This document shows, piece after piece, positions 20,869-30,744 of a stretch of 64,000 bases of DNA. Numbering within the stretch: position 1 is the stretch's first letter; each line of letters starts with the position of its first letter. The translations under genes and the position numbers were made by a program. The notes below the pieces were generated by a model. That model was not told the DNA's origin. It searched no databases and worked only from the letters and a program-made list of their open reading frames with translations. The stretch spans positions 328,001-392,000 of the forward strand of contig CANJKZ010000952.1 in the NCBI GenBank assembly GCA_947471745.1. The letters run 5' to 3'. This stretch comes from Closterium sp. Naga37s-1 (lineage: Eukaryota > Streptophyta > Zygnematophyceae > Desmidiales > Closteriaceae).

Positions 20869-20880
20869 GGGGCTAGCCAT
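20869..20880 (-). CDS. Element A gag start (first four codons)
   Basis: Reading on the minus strand from 20880 gives ATG GCT AGC CCC (Met-Ala-Ser-Pro). After removal of element B and one copy of its ggggc duplication this joins TCT GTA CTA at 13735 and matches the start of element L gag (MAGPIVLTFDAE) and H gag (MANFSVLTFDAE). B therefore entered right after the fourth codon. Confidence 0.88.
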
Positions 20881-21480
20881 AGTTGCAGTAGCAGCAGTAG
20901 CAGTAGCTGGAGTAGCAGTAGCAACTGTAGCAGTAGGAGCAGTAGTAGTAGTTGGTGGGGCACAGTAGGGCGGCGCGACTCGGCCAGGGCGGCGCGGCTC
21001 GGTTCGGGCGGCTCGGCTCGGCTCGGACTGGGCTACGTGGGGGAGCGCGACGGGGGGCGTGCGCGTGGGCGGCTGTAGCGGGCGGGCCGTGGCTGTGCGT
21101 GGGCCTGACTAGCGCGCAGGCGGCGGCCTAGAGGGGTGTCGCGGCGGCCTAAGGGCGGGCTGCGACGCTCTGGGCGGCGGTCGACGGGCGGCTAGGGGGG
21201 TTGCTCGTGGGCGGCGACGGTCGCGCGGGCGGCTAGGGGTCGGCGCGCGCTTAAAAACGGTCGCGCGCGGGCTGCTAGCGGGCTACGCGCGCTAAAAGAA
21301 AAGGCCGCGCGCGGCACTAGCGAGCTGCGCACGGGCAGCAGGAGGAAGAGAGGCGCACGAGGGCGCACTAGGAGAGAGGCGCTTGAGGGCGCTAATGAGA
21401 TACGGCGCTTGAGGGCGCTTCTAGCGGAACGGTGGGCCCTATCGTTCGGTCCTAGGTTACGACCTAGGCTCGTAATACCA
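20881..21480 (-). repeat. Element A leader: CAGTAG microsatellite and GC-rich minisatellite
   Basis: Untranslated leader between the 5' LTR and gag. Next to the gag ATG lies an imperfect trinucleotide array of cag/tag units (20881-20955). Farther out is GC-rich DNA with repeated gggcggcgcggctcgg-like phrases (20965-21330). The end nearest the LTR (21430-21480) holds a short palindromic stretch (cctaggttacgacctagg) and the primer-site region. Elements H, J and L have the same CAG/TAG array at the same place. No ORF is supported. Confidence 0.7.
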
Positions 21481-21611
21481 TGTTAGAAAGTAAGAACGAG
21501 AATGAATGAAACTAGCAGAAAGTGGGTACAAGTAGGAAACCCTAAGTTTGTTGTACCCCCTAAGGCCAAACCCACTATAGCCTACACAATGTAAACATAT
21601 AATGTTTGACA
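21481..21611 (-). repeat. Element A 5' LTR
   Basis: 131 bp, on the minus strand beginning TGTCAAACATTATATG and ending CTTTCTAACA. It matches the T1-split 3' LTR at 5634-5725/7222-7260 with one difference (c/t at the position before aaacc). Flank gtact at 21612-21616 repeats 5629-5633. Confidence 0.95.
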
Positions 21612-21731
21612 GTACTTTCTCCTGCGAGAGTTGCAGCGATGCGGCCACGCACGCTTGGACTTCGTGGCCTCAACGGCCAACAATGCATCTATCTTCACCA
21701 AGGCCCTCCCGCCTGGTGATCACCACATGTT
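21612..21731 (+). pseudogene. Element E RNase H tail
   Basis: Continues element E after A: FLLRELQRCGHARLDFVAS, then NASIFTKALPPGDHHM. These are the end-of-RNase-H signatures of copia (KHI..RYF, FTKAL, GDH). Element D begins at 21732, just after the duplication atgtt. Confidence 0.85.
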
Positions 21732-23284
21732 TGTCAGAATTATATTCTTATACCTGCATGTAGTTCTAGCTGTAGTATAGATATTAACTTTATAGGTGGT
21801 GCACCTCTTTGTTTGCTATATGTACCCTAGTGCTATAGTGAACATCATTCCCCTCTCATTTCTCGACTCTCTCTCCTTGGCACAAACTAGCTCGACTCCC
21901 TTGGCCTAGGCTACTAAGCCTAGGCCCACTTAAACCCAACTACCTACTTAAGTCCTGGCCCGTGGGCCAGCCTCACGCTTCCGCTGCTGTTTTTCCGGTC
22001 GCGCGCCTTGGGCGCGTGGCGATTTTCGTTCTGTCCCGCGCCCGGGTGGCGCGTGACGTTTTTTCTGCCCGTCGCGGACCCGCCCCTGGTGCCCGCGACG
22101 GCGCCCTGAGCCGCCGCGGACCCGCCCCTGGCGCCCGCGACGGTGCCCTGAGCCGCCGCGGACCCGCCCCTGGCGCCCGCGACGGTGCCCTGAGCCGCCG
22201 CGGACCCGGCCCTGGCGCCCGCGACGGTGCCCTGAGCCGCCGCGGACCCGCCCCTGGCGCCTGCGACGGTGCCCTGAGCCGCCGCGGACCCGCCCCTGGC
22301 GCCCTCGACGGTGCCCTGAGCCGCCGCGGACCCGCCCCTGGCGCCCGCGACGGTGCCCTGCGCCGCCGCGGACCCGCCCCCGGCGCCCGCGACGGTGCCC
22401 TGAGCCGCTGCGGACCCGCCCCTGGCGCCCGCGACGGCGCCTCTACCTCACCCCGCGCCTGCACTCGCTGCAGCCGCCCCTGCCCTACCCGCGCCGACCC
22501 TCTGTAGCCGCTCTGCGGCTTTATCCCCGCCCTCCCCCCCCCCTCCTCCTTCGTCTCCCTGCAGCCGTGGGGGGGAGGGTATGGGGGTGGCTGGTGTGGG
22601 GGTGATGGGTGGTGTGTTTCCCTTCCCCTCCTCCTCCTTTCGTTCCCACTGCTGCAGCTGCCGCTGGGGGGGAGGGTGTGAGGGTGTGGGGGAGCCAGGG
22701 GAGTGGCACTGGGGTGGCGGGTGTGAGACCAACCAGCCGCCGTCCCCCCACCTCTCCTCTCTTCCCCCCCCTCTGCTGCTCCTACAGCAGTGCGGGGAGG
22801 GAGGGGGGGGGGGGAGGGTGAAGGGATGGAGGGGGTGACCAGCCAGCGCCAGCCCGCCCTCTCTCTCCCTGCCGCCCCTCTTGAAGTGGGGGGGGGGGGA
22901 GGAGAGTAAAGGGGTGGCAGGAGTGCCTGCCCCTTTGCTGCTGTACCTGCTCTGTTGCCTTGCCTGCTGTTGCTGTTTTCTCTGTCTGTGGTGTACCCCT
23001 GCAGGTTGTGTTCTGCACTTAGCTATTCCTGCATGCAGTTACGGGGGGATGTCAGAATTATATTCTTATACCTGCATGTAGTTCTAGCTGTAGTGTAGAT
23101 ATTAACTTTATAGGTGGTGCACCTCTTTGTTTGCTATATGTACCCTAGTGCTATAGTGAACATCATTCCCCTCTCATTTCTCGACTCTCTCTCCCTGGCA
23201 CAAACTAGCTCGACTCCCTTGGCCTAGGCTACTAAGCCTAGGCCCACTTAAACCCAACTACCTGCTTATGCCACTATTCTGACA
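21732..23284 (+). mobile_element. D: 1.55-kb non-autonomous LTR element
   Basis: Bounded by atgtt (21727-21731, 23285-23289). The 3' LTR is 23050-23284 (235 bp, TGTCAGAATTAT to ATTCTGACA), preceded by a purine tract tacgggggga. The 5' LTR is recognisable from 21732 to 21950. Its last 17 or so bases and any primer site are missing. Both LTRs contain a perfect inverted repeat ggcctaggct/agcctaggcc. The interior holds a 42-bp tandem array (22060-22440) and GC-rich, homopolymer-rich DNA with no gag or pol motif. The family is unrelated in sequence to T1 beyond the TGTCAGAAT start. Confidence 0.9.
22060..22445 (+). repeat. 42-bp tandem array in element D
   Basis: About nine copies of a 42-bp unit (gccgccgcggacccgccc, ctggcgcccgcgacgg, tgccctga). 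Because 42 is a multiple of three, the array is open on both strands and predicts Arg/Pro/Gly/Ala-rich repeats of 14 residues. There is no start context, no homologous protein motif and equal openness in the antisense direction. I treat it as a minisatellite. Confidence 0.88.
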
Positions 23285-23650
23285 ATGTTCGTCTGCAGCT
23301 AGTCCTTGTTGAGGCAGGCCCTCAGTTGCTGTAGTCTTGCCTCTTGTTTCTTTCTCTGTTTGTCCTTGCATTTATATATACTTGTGAACTCTTAAACTGG
23401 CCTTGTGGTCGCTTGTTTGTGCTTAGACTGTGTGGTGACTTTGTGATCCACCCTGAGCTTTGACTTGTTGCTTCTCTTGACTGGTCTTGTGACCATTTGT
23501 GTTTCTTGCTCCTTCTTGTTGTGCCGCACTCAGCCTATGGGGGTGTGTCAAACTACAAATATGCATGCTAGTCTATAGTGGGGCACACAGTGAGGGGTAT
23601 AACACATTTAGTGTTTGTACTTGTATCACCCATTTTCCTTTTCTGATACA
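23285..23650 (+). repeat. Element E 3' untranslated region and 3' LTR
   Basis: 23285-23545 holds the last pol codons and an untranslated stretch with phrases shared by other copia copies here (gatccaccctgagct, gactggtcttgtgacc). The polypurine tract tatgggggtg ends at 23545. The LTR starts TGTCAAACTACAAATATG at 23546. Its right end is placed at ctgataca (23650) by the TG...CA rule only, since no partner LTR exists to confirm it. Confidence 0.65.
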
Positions 23651-24340
23651 AATGACTTATATATTTTTTTCCTAGCTAGCCATGTACTCTGAGTGGTACA
23701 TTCCCTTATTTAAGTGTTTTCCAGGCATCGCTACAATTGCAATGACTATTGCAATCCTTTTAGGGTTACCGTGTTGAAGTGCGTAACCTCTGAGGACAGT
23801 TGCGGGATGGTCAACACTCGTGACCATTGACTGTTGGCCTTCGCTGCGTGCTCTATACAAGCTAACGTGATACTTGTACAGACGCAGTTTCGTTAAGAAC
23901 AAATGCGCTAAGATGAAACCTCAGGGAGTGCCTAAATAACCAACACTTATCTCCCCTTCATTCCAACACTCCCCTTCATTCCAACGTTATGAACAAATGC
24001 GCTAAGATGAAACCTTAGGGAGATGCGCGATACTTATTCCAACACTCCCCTTCATTCCTGAAGGTGAGTCGCGTGGGATTTCTTGACGAGATCCGCACAA
24101 TGCTGAAACTTCTGACATGGCAGTTTCTTCATCAGGAAAGTCGTTGCCATGTCACCGGTCGTTTCCCTTGTCGATCTCGTCCTTGACGAAGAAGTAACGG
24201 AGTGGGATGTGCTTCGTGTGATTCACAAAGCCGGGTTTGTTCGCGATCTTTATCGCGCTCTGATTGTCGCAGAGTAACGTGAATGACCCATTCATCGTGA
24301 GTTTCGCTCCCATTCTTCGTAGTGTATTGACTCGGTTCAA
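23651..24340 (-). pseudogene. Copia element P: RNase H C-terminus and partial LTR
   Basis: On the minus strand from about 24340 the codons read DNQSAIKIANKPGFVNHTKH then IPLRYFFVKDEIDKG, the conserved RNase H tail of plant-type copia. After a frameshift comes a C-terminal block with KKLPCQKFQHCADLVKK ending near 24057. A purine tract (aatgaaggggag) and an LTR start TGTTGGAATAAG follow. A 35-bp stretch (aacaaatgcgctaagatg and onward) occurs twice, at 23899 and 23988, with copies of the purine tract, so the LTR region is rearranged. This lineage differs from A, J and L. No upstream domains remain. The stretch 24341-24452 shows nothing recognisable. Confidence 0.75.
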
Positions 24341-24457
24341 ATCGCAAGGACGAGATGTACACTTAGGTATAAAAAAAACTAGACTTCAATCATGTCAAAT
24401 CCTAGATTATAAGCGCACCCCCTAGAATAACCCGGTTATATCCGGGGGGAGACGGTA

Positions 24458-24732
24458 TGTTATGAGTTGTACTAACAGAGAGCGTGGAATTATACTATAA
24501 AGAGAACGTGATTACGGAAGCTGAGAATACAATGAAAGTGCGAGCAATTATAGGGAGAAATCGTGCTAGGCGAGGACCTCGGGACGTGCGAGGATTGGGA
24601 GTGTCGCAATTGGTGTGGGGCGTCTCGGAAGTGGTTCGAGCCAAAATTGTAGGCCGAACCCAACTGACGTGATGGCTTCGGGGTGTCCTCGCTAGGAGCA
24701 GAGTACAGTAATGAATTTCCACATTCATTACA
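24458..24732 (-). repeat. Element F 3' LTR
   Basis: 275 bp with TG...CA ends on the minus strand. It is clearly related to 44749-44973/45254-45295, to inverted copy G (44974-45248), and more distantly to the LTR of N (56461-56737). Confidence 0.9.
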
Positions 24733-25166
24733 CTCTCCCACCTTCTAAATACGAACCCCTTATACGTAGGCGAGTCTTGCAGTAGCGTGAAAAATGCTAA
24801 TCTTCGGTTGAAACTGATCTGGCGGTGCAGAGGGGCGTTGACCGTCGAGCTGGCGCGTGGCTGAGCACTTTGACCAGGCGAAGTTGAAACGGTTCGAATG
24901 TCAGCCATTGATCTTGCAGATGACGATCTGGCGGTTGCGATCGAAATATTGAACTGATCCGCGAAGGAACAAGAGTTGTTGATGTATCGGATGTGAATCG
25001 GACGGTAATGACGCATGCGATGTTGGCGGGAATTCCTGGCGCGAAGTCTGATGTCGGCGAACAGGAACCGTCGATGCCAATGATGTAACCGTGAGCGTCT
25101 GTCGTGCTTGCGTGAGTTTGACGAAGCTGTCAGTATCTGTCAAGGTAATACAGTGCGAAAGCACTC

Positions 25167-25198
<32 letters not shown>

Positions 25199-27317
25199 TT
25201 CTTGAAAAGGGGTGCCCACCAAAATGTGCACTCCAAAAGGGTTTAGAGTTTAGCGTTATTACCCGAGTGTTAGTCTTGAAAACTCCATCGAAAACTCGAA
25301 CTCAGGTTCTGATGACGTCAGCACCCCCGGCGACATTGTCGTTACCCGCCGAGGCGTTTGTCGTGATTCTCGGAAAACCCCCGGGCAGGGGCGAAGTACA
25401 GCTGCCGCTCCTCCCCCTGACCTCGCAAATATTTTTTCAAACTCGAACTTGAACTGCAGATGACGTCAGCATGACTGTCGGCGTTGTCGTGACTCGCCGA
25501 ACTCTCCCAGGCAGGGGCAAAAAACAGTTGTCGCCTCTCCCCCCTTCAGTTTCAAAAACTGCTCCGCTGTTATTGCTGCTCTTGCTAGTACCCGTAAACA
25601 GAGTCGGAATTAACTGCCAACCTTGTTCCCGTCGGTTTTGCGCGCTTAACCTAGCGCCTTTGCATCCCCGTCGTCCGCACGGAACTGTCGATTGTTGCCA
25701 CCGAACCCCATTACAACCCACTCCTGGTACTTCCCGTAGTACTAGTAAATGTCGGTGCCGAAAAATCCACTTCGTACGTCTTGGGCACCTGTAGGTTATC
25801 CCACGAAAAGATCCGGTGTATCTAGCGTGCCCACCCGTCGCCATTTTTATCGCCTGTGGTTAACCACACTAGCACCCCACCAAGAGGAGGTGCTTTTTGT
25901 ATGGAACCCAGGACTATGGGTCTACCGAGACCGAATTTCAGGGAACCTAGCCTGCATCAACGCCACTGATCTCGCCGTTGAACTTCCCCAGGTAGCTTCG
26001 AAGTACACCGTAAAGCGCTTAAAGAATTGGCGGGCAGTCGTTCACCCGTCTCCCACCGTAGGAATTTCGCCCGAAAATCATGGTTGCGGCAACAAGTCCC
26101 GATGTCTTTTCCACCGAGTAGTCCCGACGTTTTTGCAGGGCTCCGACGTTCACCCATCTTCACACCCGAAGAATCCACCTGGCAGATCCTATGTATCCTT
26201 GGCGATGCACGCCTCCCCGTGCCTCTTTGCTTAAAAAACACGAACCATCAGGCGTCCCCAAGTAGACCCTGAATTCGCGGAAAAGTTGTGCACGGGCTCA
26301 ACCGCCTCAAGAAACTCGAAGGAGCACCCACAACTTTCCCTCCTTTTTTTTGTCTTCCCCCCCCGACAATTTCGCTTGCCGCCGTTCACCCATCGTCCGC
26401 TTTTGTTGGATGAGGTATTTCTCCGTGTTTCCCGCGATTTTTTTGACATTCGGTGAAGGCGCGAACGCCATCGTAGTCGGAGAGTGTTTATCATATCAAA
26501 CGCTCAGGCCGGCCGCTTCGCTGCCCACCTCGTCTATCACGCGTAAATTCCACACCTTCGGGAACTCCGTCTTCACCGCTATACCTTCGTCGGGTAGACC
26601 GCTGCATTAAGAGAAAATCCCGACAGCTGCCACGATTTCTTCAACTCCGACTTTTTCGGTTGGGTAACTGTTGCCGATGGTCCGGTTTTGTCGGGGTCGA
26701 AACAGTGTCGCGCCACTTGAAACCTTTTTTTCTTTTCACGCCCAGCTGTCGAACCAGCGCAATATCCGCGCTTTTAAACCAGCAATGGGCTAAACACATG
26801 GTCTCACCTTGCCAATAGGACTTATATTTTGCCTTCGAAGCTCCTGGTGTGAGGTATGTGAGTCGTTCGGAAACCTTGGCCGGTAGTGGTACCCATCCGG
26901 CTACCGCCGCTTAGCCATAAACTTTTAGGCATCAGCTTTAGCATTTCCCTGTTGGTCGTCCTCGGGCCTCCTGAAGCCGAAACCCGCTTCTCTTGCCAGA
27001 CCCGCATTAGACGCAACTCCGTGTATTGTAGCCGGTAGAACCCCCGAAATTCGTGGGTCTAGATGCGTTGGTGTCGTTGGTGTACTGCCCTGTCTGCGAC
27101 ACAACTACCTCTGGACGGAGGGATTTGTGCCGCCTGAAGTACAGTATCGGCTGCCACTGTTGTTCAAAAAAATGCGCCGATTGTTGGTGCAGGCACGTAA
27201 GGGACCCTAACGGAACAATCTGGTCGTAGGCGTGTATTCCGAACTTTTTGGTGGGTTGAAAAACATCAATGACGCACCTGCCGAAAATGCCAACGACGCA
27301 CCCTCTTGCAGCAACAC
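24733..27317 (-). other. Element F interior, 3' part; no recognisable gene
   Basis: About 2.6 kb between F's 3' LTR and the insertion of H. It contains a run of 31 C (25168-25198), two related direct repeats (phrases aactcgaact, gatgacgtcagca and gcaggggcgaa/gcaggggcaaa at 25289-25400 and 25437-25520), and mostly moderate GC. The longest plus-strand frame, 25749-26234 (161 codons), contains RISGNLACINATDLAVELPQ; I do not recognise it. Minus-strand frames are short. No protease, RT or integrase signature was found on either strand. Confidence 0.6.
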
Positions 27318-27708
27318 CGCTATGTTAGAAACCTACTCGAGGGAATGATTGAATTAGGAATGAGTTGGGTACAAGAACTAACCCTAAAGTGTTGTAACCC
27401 TTGTAGGCTAACCCACTATAGCCTAGAGACAATACAAACATATAGTTTGAAACACCCCCATAGGCTAAGTGGGAGATAGCAAACACAACAGACAGTCACA
27501 AGACCAGTCAAGCAAGAGAACAAGCAAAGCAAAGCTCAGGGTGGATCACAAGGTCACCACGCATTCTGAGCACAAGCAAGCGGCCACAAGGCCAGTTCAT
27601 ATGCAGAGTTATAAAAGCACAAGCAGTACAGTGATCACAACCTAGCAAGAGCAAGCATGCAGGTATTTATATATATAGATCACAGTACAAGACAAGTCAA
27701 GCAACCAG

Positions 27709-29090
27709 CTAGTGAGGCAGAGTGGGCACAAGCCCAAGAGCATTGCAGAAACGCTGATGATCACCAGCCCCAAGGGCCTTGGTGAAGACATCAGCAGTGT
27801 TGGCCCGAGAGGCCACGTAAGCAAGGCGCAGCTGACCACGCTGCTGCAGCTCACACGCAAGGAAGTAGCGAAGAGCAATGTGCTTCGTTCTGTGCTCCAG
27901 TCTCTGCTCGCGACACAAGGCAAGCATTTCCTTGTTGTCGACGTACAGAACTGGAGGAGAACGAGGCCGCTCCCCCAAGTCGGTCAGCAGGTAGGTCAGC
28001 TAGTTTAGCTCCTGTGCAGCCATGGCCCCAGCGTAGATCTCAGCCTTGCAGCTGGAGCTAAGCACAGAAGAAGAACGAGTGGACCTCCACGAGACAGAAC
28101 CAGAGCCAAGACTGAAGGTGTAACCTGGTGACGAACGCTGAGTCGCCTGGTCGTCGGCCCAAGAAGCGTCGGAGTGTCCTGTGAGGACCATTGAACTCCG
28201 TACTCCAAGCACGAGCCCCATGCCCGATGTGCTGCACAAGTAACGCAGTACCCTCTTCGCAGCATCAAAGCGCACCTTTCGGTGTCTACTAGGTGCCACG
28301 TAGCGAGCCAGGAGGCTGAGATGGTACGCGAGGTCAGGTAGTGTGCACGTCATCAGGTACATGAGGCAGCCCACAAGCTCTGGGTACGGACCACTCGACT
28401 CTACGGACTCGTCCGAAGGTGGAGCTGAGAGCGAGGACCGGTAGACAGAGGAGTGGGCTGTGGCGAGGAGTACTGGAAGCGGAAGCGCTGGAGGACCTGG
28501 TGCACCATGTGTGACTGAGTCAGGGTGATGGTGCGCCGAGCTCTGTCCCGGGTGATCTGCAAGCCAAGATAGCTCCGCAGCTCACCCAGGTCAGTGCAGG
28601 TGTGTCTCTCCTGCAGCTCCACCTTCACTAGGGCCAGTGCCTCTGTGTCGGCAGTAGCAAAGACCAAGTCGTCGACGTACACGAGAACGTAGAACGGCGG
28701 CAGGGTAGTCTCGGTGCGCAGAAATAGCGACGGGTCAGCACTCGAAGGAGCAAACCCAAGAGACGCAAGTGTCGTCCTCAGTGTGTCGTACCACTCGCGA
28801 GGTGCCTGACGGAGGCCGTACACTGGTCGCCGTAGGCTCCACTGGGTACCCTCAGGAAAAGACCCAGTGAAGCCAGGTGGACGGCGCAGCCAGATGGCCT
28901 CGTAAAGGCTACCCTGCAAGAAAGCTGTCGAGAAGTCGAGGGAGTGTAGCTCGTAGTCACGCTGAGCTGCAACGTGTAGCAACACCCGAAGAGTGGTCAT
29001 CTTCGGGGTGGGAGAGAAGGTCTGAAAGAAGTCGACCCCCTCACGCTGACTGAAGCCTCGAGCAACGTACCGTGCCTTAACTCCAGTACC
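27709..29090 (-). pseudogene. Element H RT-RNase H
   Basis: RT begins at VKARYVARGFSQREGV fused directly to Gly/Ala linker codons, so the normal RT N-terminal block (TYVDEVPPPGAN, MWIFRVKRPPG) is deleted. FSTAFLQGSLYEAIWLRRP and YVDDLVFATAD are intact. A one-base deletion near 28432 breaks the frame. RNase H resumes (GHSDASWADDQATQRSS, SSCKAEIYAG), is stopped by TAG at 28000-28002, and then continues through YVDNKEMLALCREQRLEHR and FTKALGAGDHQRF. Confidence 0.87.
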
Positions 29091-30744
29091 TCCAGCACCA
29101 GTAGCACCTCCAGCATCAGCAGCTCCAGTACCTCCAGCACCAGCAGCTCCAGCACCTCCAGCACCTGTAGTACCTCCAGCACTAGCAGCTCCAGTGCCTC
29201 CAGCACCAGCAGCACCTCCAGCACCTCCAGCAGTACCTCCAGCACTAGCAGCTCCACCAGCACCTCCAGCACCTCCAGAAGTACCTCCAGCACCAGCAGG
29301 ACCACCAGCTCCGGCAGCTCCAGTACCTCTAGTACGAGCACCTCCAGGACTAGTAGCTCCGGCACCTCCAGTACTAGCAGCACCTCCAGTACCTCCAGGA
29401 CTAGCAGTCAACGAGGTAACGGAATAATCAATGACTAGAAATGACAAGGACAAGGAAGATATGGCAAACCCTGGTCAACCCTAGCCAACCCTAAACATAA
29501 GTGTACACCACTTAGACTAGCAAATACAAACCATAACAATTATAGTTTGACACACCCCCATAGTCTAGGTGACGGTAGTCCTGTGGAAAGCAACACACAG
29601 TCTAAGAGCAAGGGTCACAGGAAAAGTCAGCAAGAGCAAACAATGGTCACAATACCAGTTCAGAAGAATAAAACAAAGCTCGGGGTGGATCTCAAGATCA
29701 CCACGCATTCCGAGAACAAACACGAGGCCACAAGGCCAGTTCACATACAATGACAAAGCAAATATAGAAGATGCAAGAGTACAAGACATGCATGACAAGC
29801 ATCTCTACAAAAGCAAGGGGCCACAAGGCCTGTCCACAAGCACAGATATATAATATATAGCGAGATGCAATAGTACAAGACAAAGCATCTCTACGCAAAC
29901 AAGTGAGGGCCTGTAGACACAAGGCCAAGCTGGGTGCAGAAACGCTGGTGGTCACAAGGCGGCAACGCCTTGGTGAAGATATCTGCAGTGTTGGCCTCAG
30001 AGACCACACGTCGCACGAGTGCCTGGCCACGCTGCTGCAACTCTCGCAGAAGGAAGTAACGAAGCTGGATGTGCTTCGCCTTCCCAACCAGTCGAGGCTC
30101 CTCGCACAACAGGATCGCAGACCTGTTTTCGGCGAACAAGACTGGGGGAGAGCGAGGCCGCTCACCGAGGTCGGTGAGAAGGAAAGACAGCCAGCGAAGC
30201 TCCTGGGCGGCCATGGCCGCGGCGTACACCTCTGCCTCACAGCTGGAACTAGAGACGGACGACGCCCGAGTCAACCTCCACGAAACAGCTCCGGTACCAA
30301 GGCTGAAGCAGTAACCCTGTGTAGACCGCAGCGACTCTGCGTCGTCGGCCCAAGACGAGTCCGAGAAACCTGTAAGTGTAACTGGATGCTTCCCTCCAAG
30401 GACAAGTCCCATGCCTGATGTACTCGCCACATACTTCGCCACCCTCTTAGCAGCGTACCAGTGGGAAGGTCGGTGTCTCCCAGGTGCAACAAAGCGCGCA
30501 AGGACGCTAAGAGGGTAAGCTAGGTCTGGACGAGTACAGGTCATCAGGTACATGAGACAACCCATCAGCTCAGGATATGGACCACTGGACTCAAATGGCT
30601 CGTCCGAAGGTGGAGCCGTGAGCCCATGATCCACAGCAAGAGGGGTGGGCTGTACCTTGGAGAACGGGAAGCGGAATTGCGTGAGGATCTGCTCGACCAT
30701 ATGCGACTGAGTCAACGTAATGGTGCGAGCTGCCCTGTCCCTGG

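Larger units (their letters stand above)
5634..21611 (-). mobile_element. Ty1/copia element A (-), near intact, with nested T1 and B
   Basis: LTR retrotransposon bounded by the duplication gtact (5629-5633 and 21612-21616). Its 5' LTR is 21481-21611. Its 3' LTR is 5634-5725 plus 7222-7260, split by T1. With nested DNA removed each LTR is 131 bp and, compared by eye, they differ at one site, so A is young. The primer site next to the 5' LTR begins TGGTAT but then departs from the usual initiator-Met form. The polypurine tract (cacccccatag in plus, 7261 onward) abuts the 3' LTR. Without T1 and B the element is about 7.35 kb. It encodes gag and a separate-frame pol. The host of the insertion is element E RNase H. 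Confidence 0.93.
2890..23650 (+). mobile_element. Ty1/copia element E (+), 5' LTR lost, split by A and D
   Basis: Copia element read as gag (2891-4010), RT-RNase H (4085-5633), then element A, the RNase H tail (21612-21731), element D, a 3' untranslated stretch (23285-23545) and a 3' LTR (23546-23650). Continuity across A is shown by the codons: RY at 5633 continues as FLLRELQ at 21617. Continuity across D is shown by GDHH before it and the remaining C-terminal codons after it. Protease and integrase are absent by internal deletion near 4010-4085. The polypurine tract tatgggggtg (23536-23545) directly precedes the 3' LTR. No 5' LTR was found upstream of 2890. Confidence 0.8.

Noticed and set aside
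22060-22445. CRISPR-like array or repeat protein gene
   Set aside because: Units are contiguous without unique spacers, the region is inside a eukaryotic LTR element, and both strands are open through composition.
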